In this document: positions 23,071 to 36,500 of the stretch, piece after piece | How the letters are laid out: each line of letters begins with the position of its first letter | Position numbering within the stretch: the stretch's first letter is position 1 | From: Neckera pumila | Lineage: Eukaryota > Streptophyta > Bryopsida > Hypnales > Neckeraceae | Length of the DNA: 64,000 nt | Direction: 5' to 3' | NCBI GenBank assembly: GCA_963969595.1 | Contig: OZ018417.1 | Coordinates: 5,148,501-5,212,500, forward strand | Position numbers and translations under genes: made by a program | The notes under the pieces: generated by a model | Database searches by the model: none | The model's input: only the letters and a program-made list of their open reading frames with translations | Told to the model about the DNA's origin: nothing

Positions 23071-25722
23071 TAAGGCTGGTGTGAATGAAGATTCTGTTTT
23101 GTTTAGTTCTAGATCCCATACCGAAGCCCTTGGACTGATTGAATGTTACGAAGGTAGAAGACTCCATTCCGGACATAAGTTTGGGCCAGTCACCATTGTG
23201 GCAATTCTTCTTGTGCGGTTACAGGCCTACCATGAACTTAAGCGTTGTATAGATAGATAGCAGCCAAGGTTGTGAATTCTTTCATCTACAATGAAGTGAA
23301 CTCTTTTTTAAATAGCAGCCCTATACGAGGATGGACTTGTGACTTGTCTCTCCTTCCCATTGTGACTGTTATTAAGTACAGACATTTAAAGGTACCTGAA
23401 GAAGACTGTGTCACTCTCTGGTTGGCCAGTCGAACGCAGGACTTAACCCGTAGTCCTCCTGCATTGGCTAGTGAAGAAGAAGTCTGCTCTCAATGTGAGC
23501 ATTTTGATCCCACTTGGAAGGACAGACTTAAGATTTCTCAAAATAGGATGACTGATATTTAACTCAAGAGTGGTGTGGGAGGCTTGAGAAGGTTATTTAT
23601 CACCGAATTCATCATTCCAGATGTTGTTCTAAGCTCCTGCTTTCACTTGTGAAAAGCCTGTGGAAGCTGCAACTCGGTGGTTACTGGGTACGTGGCCTAT
23701 GCTAACTAGCCTTTTTTTGTACAGGGAGTACAATCATGTAGCTGAACGTATTATCAATTGATCATGCGAGTGCTGCTGATCTTGTACACATTTCTTCAAG
23801 TGATTGAGTTTGGCCTCGAGCTAGCATTGATTATGTCTATTTCACTCTTTGCAACCAACTCATTTTTCAGGATGTGACTACGAGAGAAGATTGATTCGCC
23901 TATGGATACCAATACATATCTACTGGAAGTCGAGTGTCACGAGAGCTCTTATAACGCAGCTTAGTTGAGGTTAAGTTTATATAACACAGAGAGGAATTAG
24001 TGGATAAGTGCTGCAGCAGCATTGGGGTATTGATAATGGTATCTTCCTTCTCTGTTGGCCAGAGGCTGATTTTTCAGATTTGGTTCCGTGTGCTAATGCT
24101 TGGGCCTCACTCATAGAGTCTTGTACATGGCAAACTCCACTTTATGGCTGGAGGTGTAACTTCTAGAGTGTTGGGATTCATGTATCATACATTTTCTGTA
24201 ATCAATCATGGGTTTTTGCTGTGCAAAAAACACCAGATTTTTATTTGCAGACTTCTTATGAACTCTGCAGTTTGTGATCATGTGCAACACCAGCTGTTCG
24301 CCACTTTTGTTAAATTTGCACGATTCTGGGAGCCAAAAATTGTGACGTTCATCTGCAGAAAGTTCTAAAAACAAGTGCGGGTAAAGGTTTATGTTTCAGT
24401 CCATGCACTAAGAAAAGCACCGAAGTCTTGGAAGTCTACCAATTTAACGAAGTTGGTTTTGCTGGCAGCCACGTTCCAACTTGAAGAAAGGTGGTGGAAT
24501 ATATCACATATGCTCTGATGCCATGCTATATGAATATCCTCATTGCCATTTTTCCATGGTGTTTGAATCCTAAGTAAAAACTGACAACACCCATGCTACA
24601 TGGGTCAGTTCGGCAGTGTGTCAAGTCTCTGTATCATACGGAAAAGCAGCTACGTTCTAGATCTGTTTGTTAAACTTGTAGCACATGAACATGTCAATAT
24701 AAATTTGCCTCTTGGATTATACTGTGAGATTATGCTGTGGGGAGCTTCTAGCCATGCTAAATACTATCGTGCTGTAAGCCCCCCACCTTTCGTCAAAGGA
24801 CTTCTTAATTTACAAATTCTACAGCTAGTAGCTGTTGTCTTTAAATGGGCAATCATGCGCCATTAGCTTAGCATCCCTGCCAATGAATAATACTAAGTAT
24901 TGACTGTATTGAAGGATCCCAAACCACATCATCGTCTCTGCACCAGTTGTCCAAAATGCCCGGATTAGTCCCATTTGACCAAGAACCAACAAAAACCTCC
25001 ATGAAGGTAAATTAAGGTCGTATTTGTTAAATGTCTTTTTAAAAGCATCAAATAGTGGCATTCAGGACCGTAGCACCAACAAGAAGTTGATAAGTACCAG
25101 TCTCTTGAAATTTTGTCATTTTAACACGATTGTAAAGGGTACAAAAACCGGCTCCTGTCTCTTACTGCCTAATTCCTATTAGCAACTTGTCTTCCTAATA
25201 TTGACTGGCCTTCAATTTGCAAGTTGCATTAACTGTGTTGGCTATTAGTGTCGCTGCCCACTGGACTTTGAATGGAAAAGAAGGATCATTTACTGTTCCT
25301 TTAATACTGGTGTCTAAGATGAGTATACAGATAGATTTATTTTAAGGATGGGCATTACTTCAATATTAAAATCGGATGTCAGATTTAAATCATCTATTTA
25401 TAAAACTTTGTACCCTCATAACTTGCATACTTCGATGTAGTTCAAGTAGTATATTCTTTGGTGCATTGAAATTTCCTTTCGTTTGTTCAGTAACCAAAAT
25501 CAGCTTAGCCATTCTTATTACAACAAGTATGCTCAACACTTCAAAGTATCACAATTTGGAATAATCAATAACATGTTTGCACTTGGTGCACTACAAGAAA
25601 TTCTTAGATTGTGGTTCATTTCAGATATTCGCCACCTCTGATTATGTCTCTAATTCTGGTGAAACCTTGGTTATAAACCAGGAGCCCAAAGTTCAAAAGG
25701 AAATGTTCAAGGGCAACTTTAG
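23071..25722. other. non-coding stretch between convergent genes
   Basis: It holds the 3' regions of the P450 and the peroxiredoxin-like gene. A diverged copy of the intron-associated repeat lies at about 24280-24480. A last exon of the minus-strand gene may be hidden here; I could not identify it. Confidence 0.4.
24280..24480. repeat. diverged repeat also found in introns of the peroxiredoxin-like gene
   Basis: Related blocks lie at about 26095-26275, 26905-27090 and 28465-28600. Shared pieces are a GCACCAAAAATTTTGAC-like block, CTAAAAA, a GGTATGGATTAATGT-like block and ACCAATT(T/G)AACGAA. Sequence identity is low. Confidence 0.45.
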
Positions 25723-28700
25723 TCAGAAGAATACCTGCATGATGTCGCTGCAAACTTGGAGCACTTCATCCAACGGCGCCCAATCGCCGAAGTTGCGCTC
25801 CACGAACTGATACGCCACGCCGCCGCGGCCGGGCCGGAGGATGTACAGGCCGCCCTTGATGGTGCCCTCCCCGGAATAGTTGCCCTCCACGCCTGCGGCC
25901 AAGGCGCGCTTGTAGTTGGCTCGCGCTGTGGCGTTCAATAGGAAGCCGGAGATGAGGCCTTCTTTGGGCAGCTTGCCCTGCCCCAAGGCCTTGAAAAAGT
26001 CCCTCTGCTCGTCCACCACCACCATGCCGCCCCAATACCGCGGCCAGAACGACCTCACCTACAGGACCTTGGATTCAATTAGTATTACAGTGTTCTCTTC
26101 AATGATCAATTTCTTGAAATTGGCACAATTCCGGCACCAAAAATTTTGACATATATGTACACACAGGTCTAAAAATGTGGTACAGGTATGGATTAATGTC
26201 TCAGGAAACGCGTTCTTAAAGGTGTCATAGTATTGGAATACCACCAATTGAACGAAATTGATGTTTACAACACTATCCCTCAAGAAAGTAGTGGCACGTT
26301 GATCATAACTTGATTATTATACATGGTCTTTACTAGATTAGCAGCTGAAGAGTAATTTCTTTGCTTTGTTTAAGATTAGCAGTGTCGAATTTTTACATTT
26401 GCCATTCCATTTCAAACCTGAATGTTTTTTAGTCTGAGAAAAATGGAGTTTCCAAATTGTGTTCTTTGAATGCAGAAGAAGTTATGTTTAGTCGAACACC
26501 GAATGAAACTTTGTCCGCTATCAGGCTACAAAAATTCACTTTTCTCCTTCATCCGCCCTAAGCCGACTGCTATGGCCTGTGTGACCCTGGCATCATCGTA
26601 GTTTAATAAGAAGGTAGCAGAGGTACACTCAGCATTCTCTAATGGACTCTCGTTTCGTACCAATGCTGAAAAACTTAGCCAAAAGCACTGAAATTGCCAA
26701 TGTACGTAAAGGATTGAAATAATACCTCGGCGTCAATGTGTTCGTTGAGGCAGACCACCATCTGGATGCCCATTGCATCAAATATGGGCTTCCTGGTGTA
26801 CAAGTGATGTGCTTCGGCGCGACACATCACACATCTGAAATTTAACCGACACATTCACAATGCAGATTATTTTGTGAGTTTGTGAACTTGAACAAATCAA
26901 TGTAGAGGTTGTCAATTTTGGCATCAAAATTGTGACACAAATCTCTAATTTGTTTCACAGAACTAATTTGTTTCACAAAACTAATTTGTTTCACAAAACT
27001 AGGACAAGTATAGATTTATGTTCCAGGCCTGTGCGTCCTAGCCTGATAGTGTCAAAGTTGTTGGAATACTGCCAAATTGACGCTGTGTTCGACCATAATA
27101 AAGCACAGGAATCAGTTGTTACAGGAGTTGCAAAATCAAAGCCAGCGTACATACCCGGGGCGACGAAGGCACAGAAGCAAGGTGGGCTGCTCCGCCCACA
27201 GGTCGGCCGCCTTGAACGGAGGCGGCAGCGCCATGGCCGTCTTGCCGCGAAAGAGGTGCACGCCCTGGCTGTGCGCAGGGGCCAGCTTCTGCACCATGAT
27301 CTTCTCCAGAATGGACAGAGATGTCACCTCGGGCGACTTCATTCCTCCTGGGCGTACAAGTCCACAACAACGCGGCTCCACTGCCGGTGCAGAGAGCATG
27401 CCCTTGCTTAGAGTTGAAGGGTTCGGGGATGGCGATTGAACTAGACTCGCAGGTCTCAGCAACAACAGCGCCTTGGGCTCTACAATGTTCATGGTTTGCA
27501 CACCACTGGTGTGTTAGTATTCATAGATAGGGTGAATCGATCACGTTAGTCGATCTTTGATTTGGCGCGTTCGCAATCACAGGAAAACTTAGTAGCCCAA
27601 CTGAAACTCCAGGTTTGTACTAGACTTTAGAGCTAGCGCCGACCACGGGAACTTCACACTTCGAGTACTCTAAAACAAAACGCAACAATGACAATGTAAT
27701 CATCACTAAACTTTGGTACACATTCAGATTCCAGGAAATCAAAACATTCCTTACCGGGGTCAAAAAAGGAGGAGGGGCGTCCAGCGCCATCGCTACTCAT
27801 CCGTGCCATGAAATTCATGCTCGGACTCCGTGGCGACATCCCCACATTGTTGTTCGGCGTGCTCGAACCTCTCTCGAAACGGTCAGAACGATCTGACTCT
27901 GCAGTATTGGAATCAAACGGTGCCGCTGCTCCGATCTTCTGACGGTGGGCGGCGGTGACTGTGCGCGCTGGAAGAACGAGGTTACTGGGCATCTGAACGC
28001 CGCAAGCGCTTCCTCTGTCCAGGAAGCGGGCGACGTGCCCTCTCCGCATCTTGTACTCCGTGGTGAGCTCTGTCGGGGATGTGGACAGAAGTTCCGAGAG
28101 GTTCTTCCCAGAGGCTTCGAGCGTGTCTGCGTAGACCATTAGGAGTCTGTCGTGGAGGTAGGCTCGGAGCTCTAATGAGTCCTGCACGCAATTAGATTTA
28201 TTGTCAGAAAAAAGTTACTTAATCTGCGGCATTCAATATATTCCCCAAGATGCACTCGCACAAGGTTTGACTCTTCCGGAGATCTAATTGTACCTGTTTT
28301 ATCAATTGCACACACCGAGTCACCGACGTTTACAGATCGAGAACCGTTAGTTGATGAGCTCCATTTTTTCATAGACACAGTTTCTGGATATATCCTCAAT
28401 CTAGCATAGCCCTGGCTGCAAAATGTGTAGAAGGTTGAAGGAGCAATGGTCGTATATAGTCATTACACTCCAGTGGTGCGCTTTCAAAGTGCCAGAATTG
28501 AGGCACAAAGCTCTAAAAACTAGGACGGGTACGCGTAGAGCTGATGCTCCAGAAAGGCATCTGGAAGAGTGCTGGTCTCTTAAAATGTCGCCATAGCAAC
28601 GATTATACCGATGGCGGAAATTGAAGGCAGAGAGATCGACTTGGCAAAGGAAACCAATTTCTGTCTCAACTGCTTGATTGCAGCTGCAGCAATATCTAGG

Positions 28701-29364
28701 GTGCTTTAAAACCAATAAATCCAAACTATGAGCGACTGGTATCTTCTGCTGACGCTCTGATCCCAATTTTCCACCAAAGCCAGGAACTATCAGTCACCTA
28801 CAGTACATTGCACATACAATTTCGAAGCCTCGCTGGCTCGAAGTTCCAAGTTTGAGCCGTTCTGGAATAAACCTTCAACGAATGCCGTAGATTCAAATCG
28901 GGGTTTCAGATTGAAGAGAAATTAGGATACTACTCCTGACACCATTAATCACTGAAAAAGAAAATTAACGATTCCAGACCAGGCTGCCAAAACCTCAGTC
29001 ACATTCGTTAAATTGGCGGCTTCCAAAGTAAAAAAAAACAGTAACGATACTTAAACAGAAATTTTTAGAGTGCCAATTCAAAACCACTGTTGCGCGATCG
29101 AGCAACACAGCAGCGGATCGAAATTAATGCAGCACCCTTTGTAGAAAATGAAATTTTGTGCGCGGAGACGTTAAGGAACTAAATAGCTAGATCTATCGAT
29201 ATTGGACGTACCCGCTGGAGCTGGCTGAGCTGAAGCGTCTCCATGTCGTCCTTGCTCATCATCTTCAGAGTGGGCACGTCGGTCCAGCCGTCGGCAGTCA
29301 AACTGTTCATCTGGTCGCCCAGCACGCCCTTCCCCACGAAATCTTCCAACACGAAGGACGCCAT
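25723..29364 (-). CDS. SAM-like / peroxiredoxin-like (AhpC-TSA_2, FAM213 type) fusion protein
   Basis: Probable thiol redox protein. Exons in gene order: 29364-29212, 28181-27755, 27479-27155, 26834-26726, 26058-25723; all GT-AG, with matching phases, 449 residues. Residues 1-100 are helical and resemble SAM domains (LTADGWTDVPTLKMMSKDDM, then DSLELRAYLHDRLLM). A Ser/Pro/Asn-rich linker follows. From about 255 the AhpC/TSA_2 fold begins: PTLLLCLRRPG, then a CVMC motif (303-306) at the position of the family's CxxC, created exactly across the exon 3/4 junction. Next come WPRYWGG, DEQRDFFKALG, a glycine-rich strand (EGNYSGEGTIKGG) and FGDWAPLDEVL near the C-terminus. The family has thioredoxin-like folds; electron donor and substrate are unknown. 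A possible donor follows codon CAG at 25735; if it is used, a short final exon lies downstream and I could not find it. Otherwise the frame ends three codons later. The SAM label is from pattern only. Confidence 0.82.
26945..27002. repeat. 18-bp direct repeat, three units, inside an intron
   Basis: The unit ACTAATTTGTTTCACAAA recurs three times in intron 3 of the peroxiredoxin-like gene. Confidence 0.9.
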
Positions 29365-31461
29365 GGTCGATCACAACTTATCGAGGACGAGATCGATCGA
29401 TTAGTCTCTAGATCAGGCTTTGGATCGATCCTATCGATATCGACATCGATCGATTTGTGCAGGCCTTTCTAGCTATTGATCGAGTGAAATTAAGGCTTCG
29501 TTGCTTTGGTGAACTGAACGCGGAGATTGATGCACGCCAGTCACGGAATATCTGCAGTGCAAGTCCGTCCCGAAGTGGCGAAGTCCCATCAAGCTGGTGG
29601 TTGGGGTTAACTCGGTACGGTGCATATGTAATTTTTGTCTAGTTGATGGACTTCTTATAGATCGATTCGGCGATTACTCCTGGACTCTTGATCCTTCGGA
29701 GTCGTCCTGCACAGTCGGACGTTAGGTAGAAGACTCTAGTTGTGCCACAGTGTAAATGACTGATTCAAATGTACACTGCTGATACATAGTGACACTGTAA
29801 AAATTAAAACCTGAATATTTACAACCTCAGAATTGATTTTTCAATCATCTGTGATTGATAAGTTGGAACGTCAGGAACAAAGTCATGACTGTACACCTAG
29901 AATCGCCACCTGAAATGTACAGATGCATTCATTTAATTCCTGCGGCGTATTGGGTGCACTTACCTTAAAGAGTGTTTTATGACAACAAATTTTACCTCAA
30001 TGCAAGATCAATTGTAAGTGGCAAGTCAAATTTTGGCAAATTTTGATCAATTGTAAGTGGCAAGTCAAATTTCTGCCACAGGCTGCACAATCTTCCTTCC
30101 TTGGCAATAGACAATGATAAGAGATAATTCTGTGATCTATTGTGCTGCATTGACAGAATTAAACTGTATCGACAGTGAATGCGAGAAAGTCTGAGAAGTT
30201 GGCATTACTCTAAACGTGAGTCAAAGCCTCTCTTCTTCTTCTTTTTGTTGAGAAGAGCTACCTGTCATTCTTTTTAGTTTTCTTAATTGTTGAAAAAGTG
30301 ACCACGGGTGTAAAATTTCAAAGAAAGGTAAGAAGAGAACTTGACCTGGGAATCCCACTGAAGAGGGACAAACAGGTAAGGAACTGAGGAGAGCTCTAGA
30401 CATGGTCCATTTATTGGTAAATTGCGTTGCTTGTTCCTCTTGTCCATATGTTTCAAAAAGTAAGATTAAAATACGATTATGCAGTTGGTGCAAGTTGTAT
30501 CCTTGCAACTGTCAGTGTAAATTTGGGCGTCGGAACACTTGTAGAATCAAGGCCAGAATGTTGGGAGGCAATTGCTAAAGTGGGCTGGGTACTGATGGCA
30601 AGCAGGTGTGCAAACTGGGACAATCAAGTCCTCTACTATTCACTGGCGATTTAAGGTGCCACTAAGTTCCCTTAGAGCATTCCCACTGTGGCGCGCTGGA
30701 CGCGACCGCAACGTCTCCTTGAGGGTCCTTGCTTGTTTTTTATCGCGACCGTGACTCTTGCACAGCAAACTTCCAAAGCGGCCACTTCCAAAATGCACCC
30801 GGATATTCAAGAATAGAGAACCTCTTCAGACCGCAAATTGTGGAGAATCTTGTTGTCAATGCTTGTCCAAGTATGGCTTTGCACGATATTTTTGGAAACA
30901 TGCAGTGAAAAACCACAAGCAAGAAGCCAGTGCAAAAGTCAGGTAGCCTAGAAAGGTGGGATCACAGTTTTAAAAGGGAAGCAGAATAAGGGTTGGTGGG
31001 GGTTACTACTCAACCTTTTGGCCTTCACTACGCCAGGGCCCGCTCAATCTCCTCTGGCGCATTTGATGGGAATGCTCTTAGACGGATTGAAACTTTTCCC
31101 ATTTAAGCAAGTCAGTATCTTCTGTATGGCCACATCGTGAAAATTTTGTTCAACTAGATTAGCAAATTGTAGTGAATGATATTGTGCATAGAATATGATG
31201 CTACTCTAAGGATGTGTAATGTAAGACAACACTACCAACACATTCAAAGTTGCTCAAGTATGTGGATCATAGATTTAGTAGAAAACAACACATCTAGAAA
31301 TCTTGAGGTGATAAAGTGATACTTGAATAGCACCACCCATAAATAGTCACTTTGATCAGATATGTCTACTCATGATCTAAAGGAGATTGACGGTTTTACA
31401 TGCAAATTTGGTTGCTATTAAGTGAAAAAAGAAACAAATATCATTTTAGGTATTGGGCAAT
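29365..31461. other. upstream region of the peroxiredoxin-like gene; no further gene
   Basis: 29365-29460 is rich in GATCGAT/TATCGAT palindromes, probably the 5' leader. A 40-bp direct repeat with CAATTGTAAGTGGCAAG occurs at about 30008 and 30048. The remainder shows no gene. Confidence 0.45.
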
Positions 31462-31960
31462 TTAATCCCTAAAGTCCCAAGAATTCCTTCAAGAGACTCT
31501 TAAGGTTTGGGTAAGTGCCTATGATCTCAATTTTTTAGCAAGAGTTCTTACAACTTTTTTTCAAGATAGGAAAATTTATTAGCTTCCTATAAATATAAAT
31601 TTTTTTTCAATCAATATGTGGGAGCAAAAGTTATACCACAATAAGTCCAAAGCAAGTAAGTGTAGGCAAATAAAAAAGAACTTGAATTTTTTTTTAAAAG
31701 TTTGTTTCTTATTGATTGTATTTTCATCTATGTGGAAATATTTTATTCATTCCATATGGATAAGTGAGGTGAAAATTATGAAGCTTTTTTTTGTGGGCAA
31801 TCTTAGCAAATTCTTGATAAAACAATGTAATGTATTGGATTCATTTATTAATTCAATTTTAGCAATTTAAAAACAAATTGCACATGGTTTAGAGTTTGCT
31901 TTCTAGAACAATCCAAGCGGGGTTGTAGTGCCATTACCTTAATAGTTTTTCTTCTGTGAT
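31462..31960 (-). mobile_element. TTAA element family 1, truncated inverted copy
   Basis: It opens with TTAATCCCTAAAGTCCCAAG and family 1 right-half sequence, then fades near 31,960 with no second terminus. Confidence 0.6.
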
Positions 31961-32688
31961 CAAGATGAAGTCATTTTTTCTTGCAAATTGTTGTCGAATT
32001 TGCAGTACACCGGCCGGAAATTGAATGATTTCCGACTGAGTATGTAATTAGCAAAATCAATTGTGTGAAAGTGAATTGAGTACGGTGCTTCTGTTGTAGA
32101 CTCCATAAAACTGGAAGCTTGTTTTCATATTTTATCAAAAATTAAGCATAGTTGGAGGCACCTTTTTCAAGAAAAGAAATATATTTATGTGGTATTAGGA
32201 ATTGAAAATCATGAATTTAAAAATATACATAAAGAATTTTTAGATAAGACATGTAATTATTATGAATTTTCAAAGTAGATGCTCTCTAGGCCTTTAAAAC
32301 TATCACATAGTTTGGTCATAAAATCAACAATCTAGAGAATTAGCAATCAAGGAATTGCAATTAAGTAAAGGAATTGTTTCATGGAATTTTTAGGGGCACT
32401 TTCAACCAAAACTTATTTGTCAAGAATGAATACCATTAGAAAAATCTGAACCTTGCAAAGGGCCGTTTGACTTTTGGCTATAGGAGCAAATATAGAAGGA
32501 ATAAAAATTTAAAAAAAATTCCATTGTTATTTTTGGAAAAAAAATTGAAAAAATTGAAAATAAAAATTGAAATCACCAATCTGACGTGGCATAAGTTGTG
32601 CCATGTCAATTCCTGAATTGTATATTTTATTTTATTTTTAATTAATTTTTGGTTGTTAATGCACAAATTGCATGCAAATTTGTAGCCC
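31961..32688. other. AT-rich intergenic DNA
   Basis: No gene or delimited repeat recognised. Confidence 0.5.
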
Positions 32689-33605
32689 CATTAGATGGCA
32701 TTAGAGGGCCGTTTCAGGCTCGCGTCCAAATCTTGCCTAATTTTGCAAACAGCCGGTATGGGTTGTCAAAATTTTTTTTCCAAATATCTTTTTAACTTTT
32801 AACCCCATAATGACCTTAGAATTTCTTGAGCTTCTATGAATGTGATCTAAATTGAACCCGAAACCAAAAAATTTATAAATTGTATCAATCCTTTCTGAAT
32901 TGTAACCGTACAAAATCAAACTAGACATGTTAGAAATCACGTTAGAAAAAGAAACACAACAACGTATCGTACTGATTTAAAAATTATAATATTTGGTCAT
33001 GAAAGTGTTAAAACTATTAAAGTGATTTGAAGTCTTTTAATCCTCTTTTCACATGTCAAATCTAAAAACTTGGTCACCAAAAAAATACGAAGTTAAAGGG
33101 CCTAACATGCATAACCCCAATCAATTTATGACTTCTCAAAACCTATTCTACAATTTTTTAAATGAATTTCTAATGTGATTTTTTCTCAAAGATCTAGTGT
33201 ATTTGAGGCTCATTCTCAAGAGCCTTCAACACTACAAAAAATCAAGATTGCAATGGGGACCCCTGTGCACAAAATCTTGAATAGAGAATTCATAATCAAT
33301 CATTTTCAAAATCAAATTTTAAAAGCTAAAATTAAACTTCAAAAATAATTTTTCAAAAATTTAAACTATTAAAAATAATAAATTGGTAAGATTTATTTAA
33401 CTTCAAAATTGGTCGAGGATACATTCTGTCCTCATAATCATTTTGGGGTTAAGCAAATTTTTTTATTTTTTTGAAAATGACGTGGGCACGTGGCATAGTC
33501 TTGGCCACATCACCCAGCAATCATCTTGCGTTCCCGCAATCTAAAAACGCTACGGAAACGCAGGATAACTCGTAGTCTCTTAGAGGCTTCAAATGTCATC
33601 TAATG
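32689..33605. mobile_element. CATTAG-ended element (family 3), split by a TTAA element
   Basis: The left part (from CATTAGATGGCATTAG, with GGGCCGTTTCAGGCTCG) and the right part (AAAATGACGTGGGCACG to CATCTAATG) match the uninterrupted copy at 37498-37791. Bases 32799-33452 are an inserted family 2 element. Confidence 0.75.
32799..33452 (+). mobile_element. TTAA element family 2, inserted in a family 3 element
   Basis: 654 bp. Ends TTAACCCCATAATGACC and TCATTTTGGGGTTAA. The interior matches the outer element at 50580-52148, but without that element's inner insertion, so it supplies an empty site at 33132-33151. Confidence 0.82.
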
Positions 33606-34664
33606 GCTTGTTGTCTTGAATTTTTTTGAAGGATGGGGTTGGGTGCTTTTATCTTAGAGGAAATAATTTCAAGATTTTCTTTGTAACTAACCACAGAATG
33701 GAAAAATGATAGCCAATTGATTTTCTTATGTTGGTAGAGCAATATTCATGCAATTCAGGAATGTATGTACGGGAAAAAAAATCAAATCATCTATAACTAT
33801 TCATTCATCCATAGACTAAAATTTTCTCTAATGTGTTACTAAGGGTCTTAGAAACAAATTTAGATCTACTCCTGGACTAGATTCACATTGCAAATATCAC
33901 CCGTTTAACACCAAGTGCAAACATATCCTTACTATAAGTAGTTTTCAACCAAATGTTGGCAACATTTTTGAGAAGTAATTGACGATTTCATCCGGTTTTC
34001 ACTCCATTCTTTAATCCATTCTTTTCAATGGTAAGGTGAACACTACTTAAGACTTAAAGATTTATAGTTACTAATATTATGATTTATGAATCAGTATAGT
34101 TTTAGGTGTACTCACCTTAATTTTGTTACCATCATCCGAACAAATGAATAATTCTTTTTAGGAAGTGAGCTTGAATATTGACAATATTTTGAAACTGGTC
34201 ATTGTGGCTACCCACCAACTCAGTATTTTCCATAGCTTGTCAATCGACTTCTTTGGGGGTTTGGACTGGCTTTTAAATGACTTTTAAATCATTTAATTTG
34301 TTTGCTTGCAGAGGCAGGAATTGTGTGTTCCTGTGAAGAAAGTAAAGGAAAGTTGCGTTGGAACCCAGACTATTTGCACATCCACAAAGGTCGACAACTT
34401 TCCTCAACCACAAAAAGGGTCTTTTTGGTAGGTAGGAGACACACATATGAGACCTCTAGAAAATAGTGCAACCTAATGTTTTGGGGGAGACGTCGTTTAA
34501 TTCATTGTTACTGCAGACGGTGGAATTGGGAAAAAAATCTGGTTGCAACTTTGAAAACATAGGGAAACAAATAGTGATAAAAATCTATAAAATTTCTTTC
34601 TAGAGTAAGAAAAAGAAGGTAAAAAACAGACTTGATATTTGAAAAAACGGTTCAATATGGGAAT
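33606..34664. other. AT-rich intergenic DNA
   Basis: Nothing recognisable. Confidence 0.5.
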
Positions 34665-35598
34665 TAACCCCTAAAGTTTCATTGTCCCCTCGGGGGACAA
34701 AATGGATTTCATGCAGCTCCTATGGCCTCAATATTCATCATAAAATTTTGAAACTTTTTTTGAAGATAGAAAAACAAATCAGATTTCTGGAAATATAATT
34801 TTTATTTCATTTGGTGCCCAAGAGCAAAAGTTATGGCACAAAAGGTCCTTTTTTTTTTAGTGCGGCACCTGGGCAGAAATCTCCTCACACAAAAAAAAAT
34901 TTTAAAAATTTTAATTTTTTTTTTCTCATAAATTGTAATTTTATCTATATGGGAAGCTTTGATTTATTCCATTTGGATTTGTTATGTGAAAGTTATGGAC
35001 AATCTTATTTTGGGGGCAATTGGAGCATCTTAATGAAAAAATAACTTAAAGAATTCATTTCTGAATAGAATTTTCACAATGTTTCAAAAATATTGTTTGA
35101 CAAGGTTAAGTTTTCTTGCTAAAACAATCTCTCCCTTGGTATTATAGTGTTTTAATTCCATCTTAGAGATATTAACGATTTAATTTTTCTTTCAATCTTG
35201 GACCTACTTCTACTTAATTATTTTTTTTAAATGAAAATCAAGTTTGTTTGTTTTTTTATTTATCTAGATTCTCAACTCAATTCTTCAACACAAAAAAGAT
35301 TAAATTCAAAATCTGTAATGCAAAAAAAATTCACAAATGGCGGTCAAAGTCATCTGAAATTGCAGGCCATTGTTCAAGAAAGCAATTTTCTCCAACTTTG
35401 AATGCTAATATATCTTCTAATCTATGTGGTCAAATTTTATGAAATTCTTACTACTTCATCTGAGATAAGTTAAGTACAATATCCTACGGTTAGACTCTAA
35501 AAAAAACTTTTTCTTTTCTTTTCTTGGATGAATGCAGCAAAATTGGTAGTTTTGAGTCATTTTTGACAAAAAAATGGCCTTGGGGCTTTAGAGGTTAA
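34665..35598 (-). mobile_element. TTAA element family 1, full-length inverted copy
   Basis: 934 bp. TTAACCCCTAAAGTTTCATT and subterminal GTCCCCTCGGGGGAC at one end, CTTTAGAGGTTAA at the other. Confidence 0.85.
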
Positions 35599-36363
35599 AG
35601 AACAATTGTTGGTATAAACTCAAGAAGTACCTTGAAATGGGCTACTATATAGAGTGTTCCTTTCTACCATTGCAATGAAAGTTAATTTAATAACACTACT
35701 CAAATTTTTGTGGGCTTTTTGCAATTGTTTGATTTGTTTGATAATACTTGTTATTCAATTTTAAAACAAAAAAATATGGGAAATTTCATAAATTAGTTAT
35801 TAGGTAGTTTTCAAAATAATTAATCAAGTAAATTCAATTTGTGCGAGAGTTTGAATAGTGCAAGCTCCCTCCCTATAATAGAATGAATTTCAAAATGATT
35901 GTGGTCGAATTTGTGTGAACATTAATTTCGATGAGTTTTACATGAGATGAAGTAATTGAAGATGAAATGGATGGAACTTCAAGGATTAAGTAAACTATAT
36001 AGGAATGGATGGAAGTGGGATGAGAGCTGGGTGAAGATTACACAATATTTGAGATAATATGTAAATAGTGTAGACCACATTATAATGGTAATTTTATTTA
36101 AATTACTATGAACTACCATTTTGGTGCACTTCATTAATAGAATAGTTTTGCCTTATTAGTGAGGATGAAAATTTAGTATCACGTTTTTTAGCATCACTAC
36201 AAAACTTTATTCTTGAAGAAATTGATACAATACGGTAATATTCAACCTACACTATCTATATTATTTTATACGCAATATACAACATACAATATGCATATGA
36301 TAAATTATGGTAATTAGTGTCACATTCTCTAATAGGACAAATCCATGTAGTTTCTACAATTCT
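35599..36363. other. AT-rich intergenic DNA
   Basis: Nothing recognisable. Confidence 0.5.
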
Positions 36364-36464
36364 CATTAAAAGAAATTTGAGGCCTCCAAGAGCCCACGAG
36401 TTATCCTACATTCCCACAGGAAAGCTGCTGGGCTGACATAGTCGAGAGAGTGCCATGTCATTTT

Positions 36465-36500
<36 letters not shown>

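Noticed and set aside
24825..25061. 78-codon minus-strand frame as last exon of the peroxiredoxin-like gene
   Set aside because: No convincing acceptor in phase and no similarity to family C-termini.
26932..27439. Plus-strand open frames of 120-159 codons
   Set aside because: They lie opposite exon 3 of the peroxiredoxin-like gene and over an 18-bp repeat.
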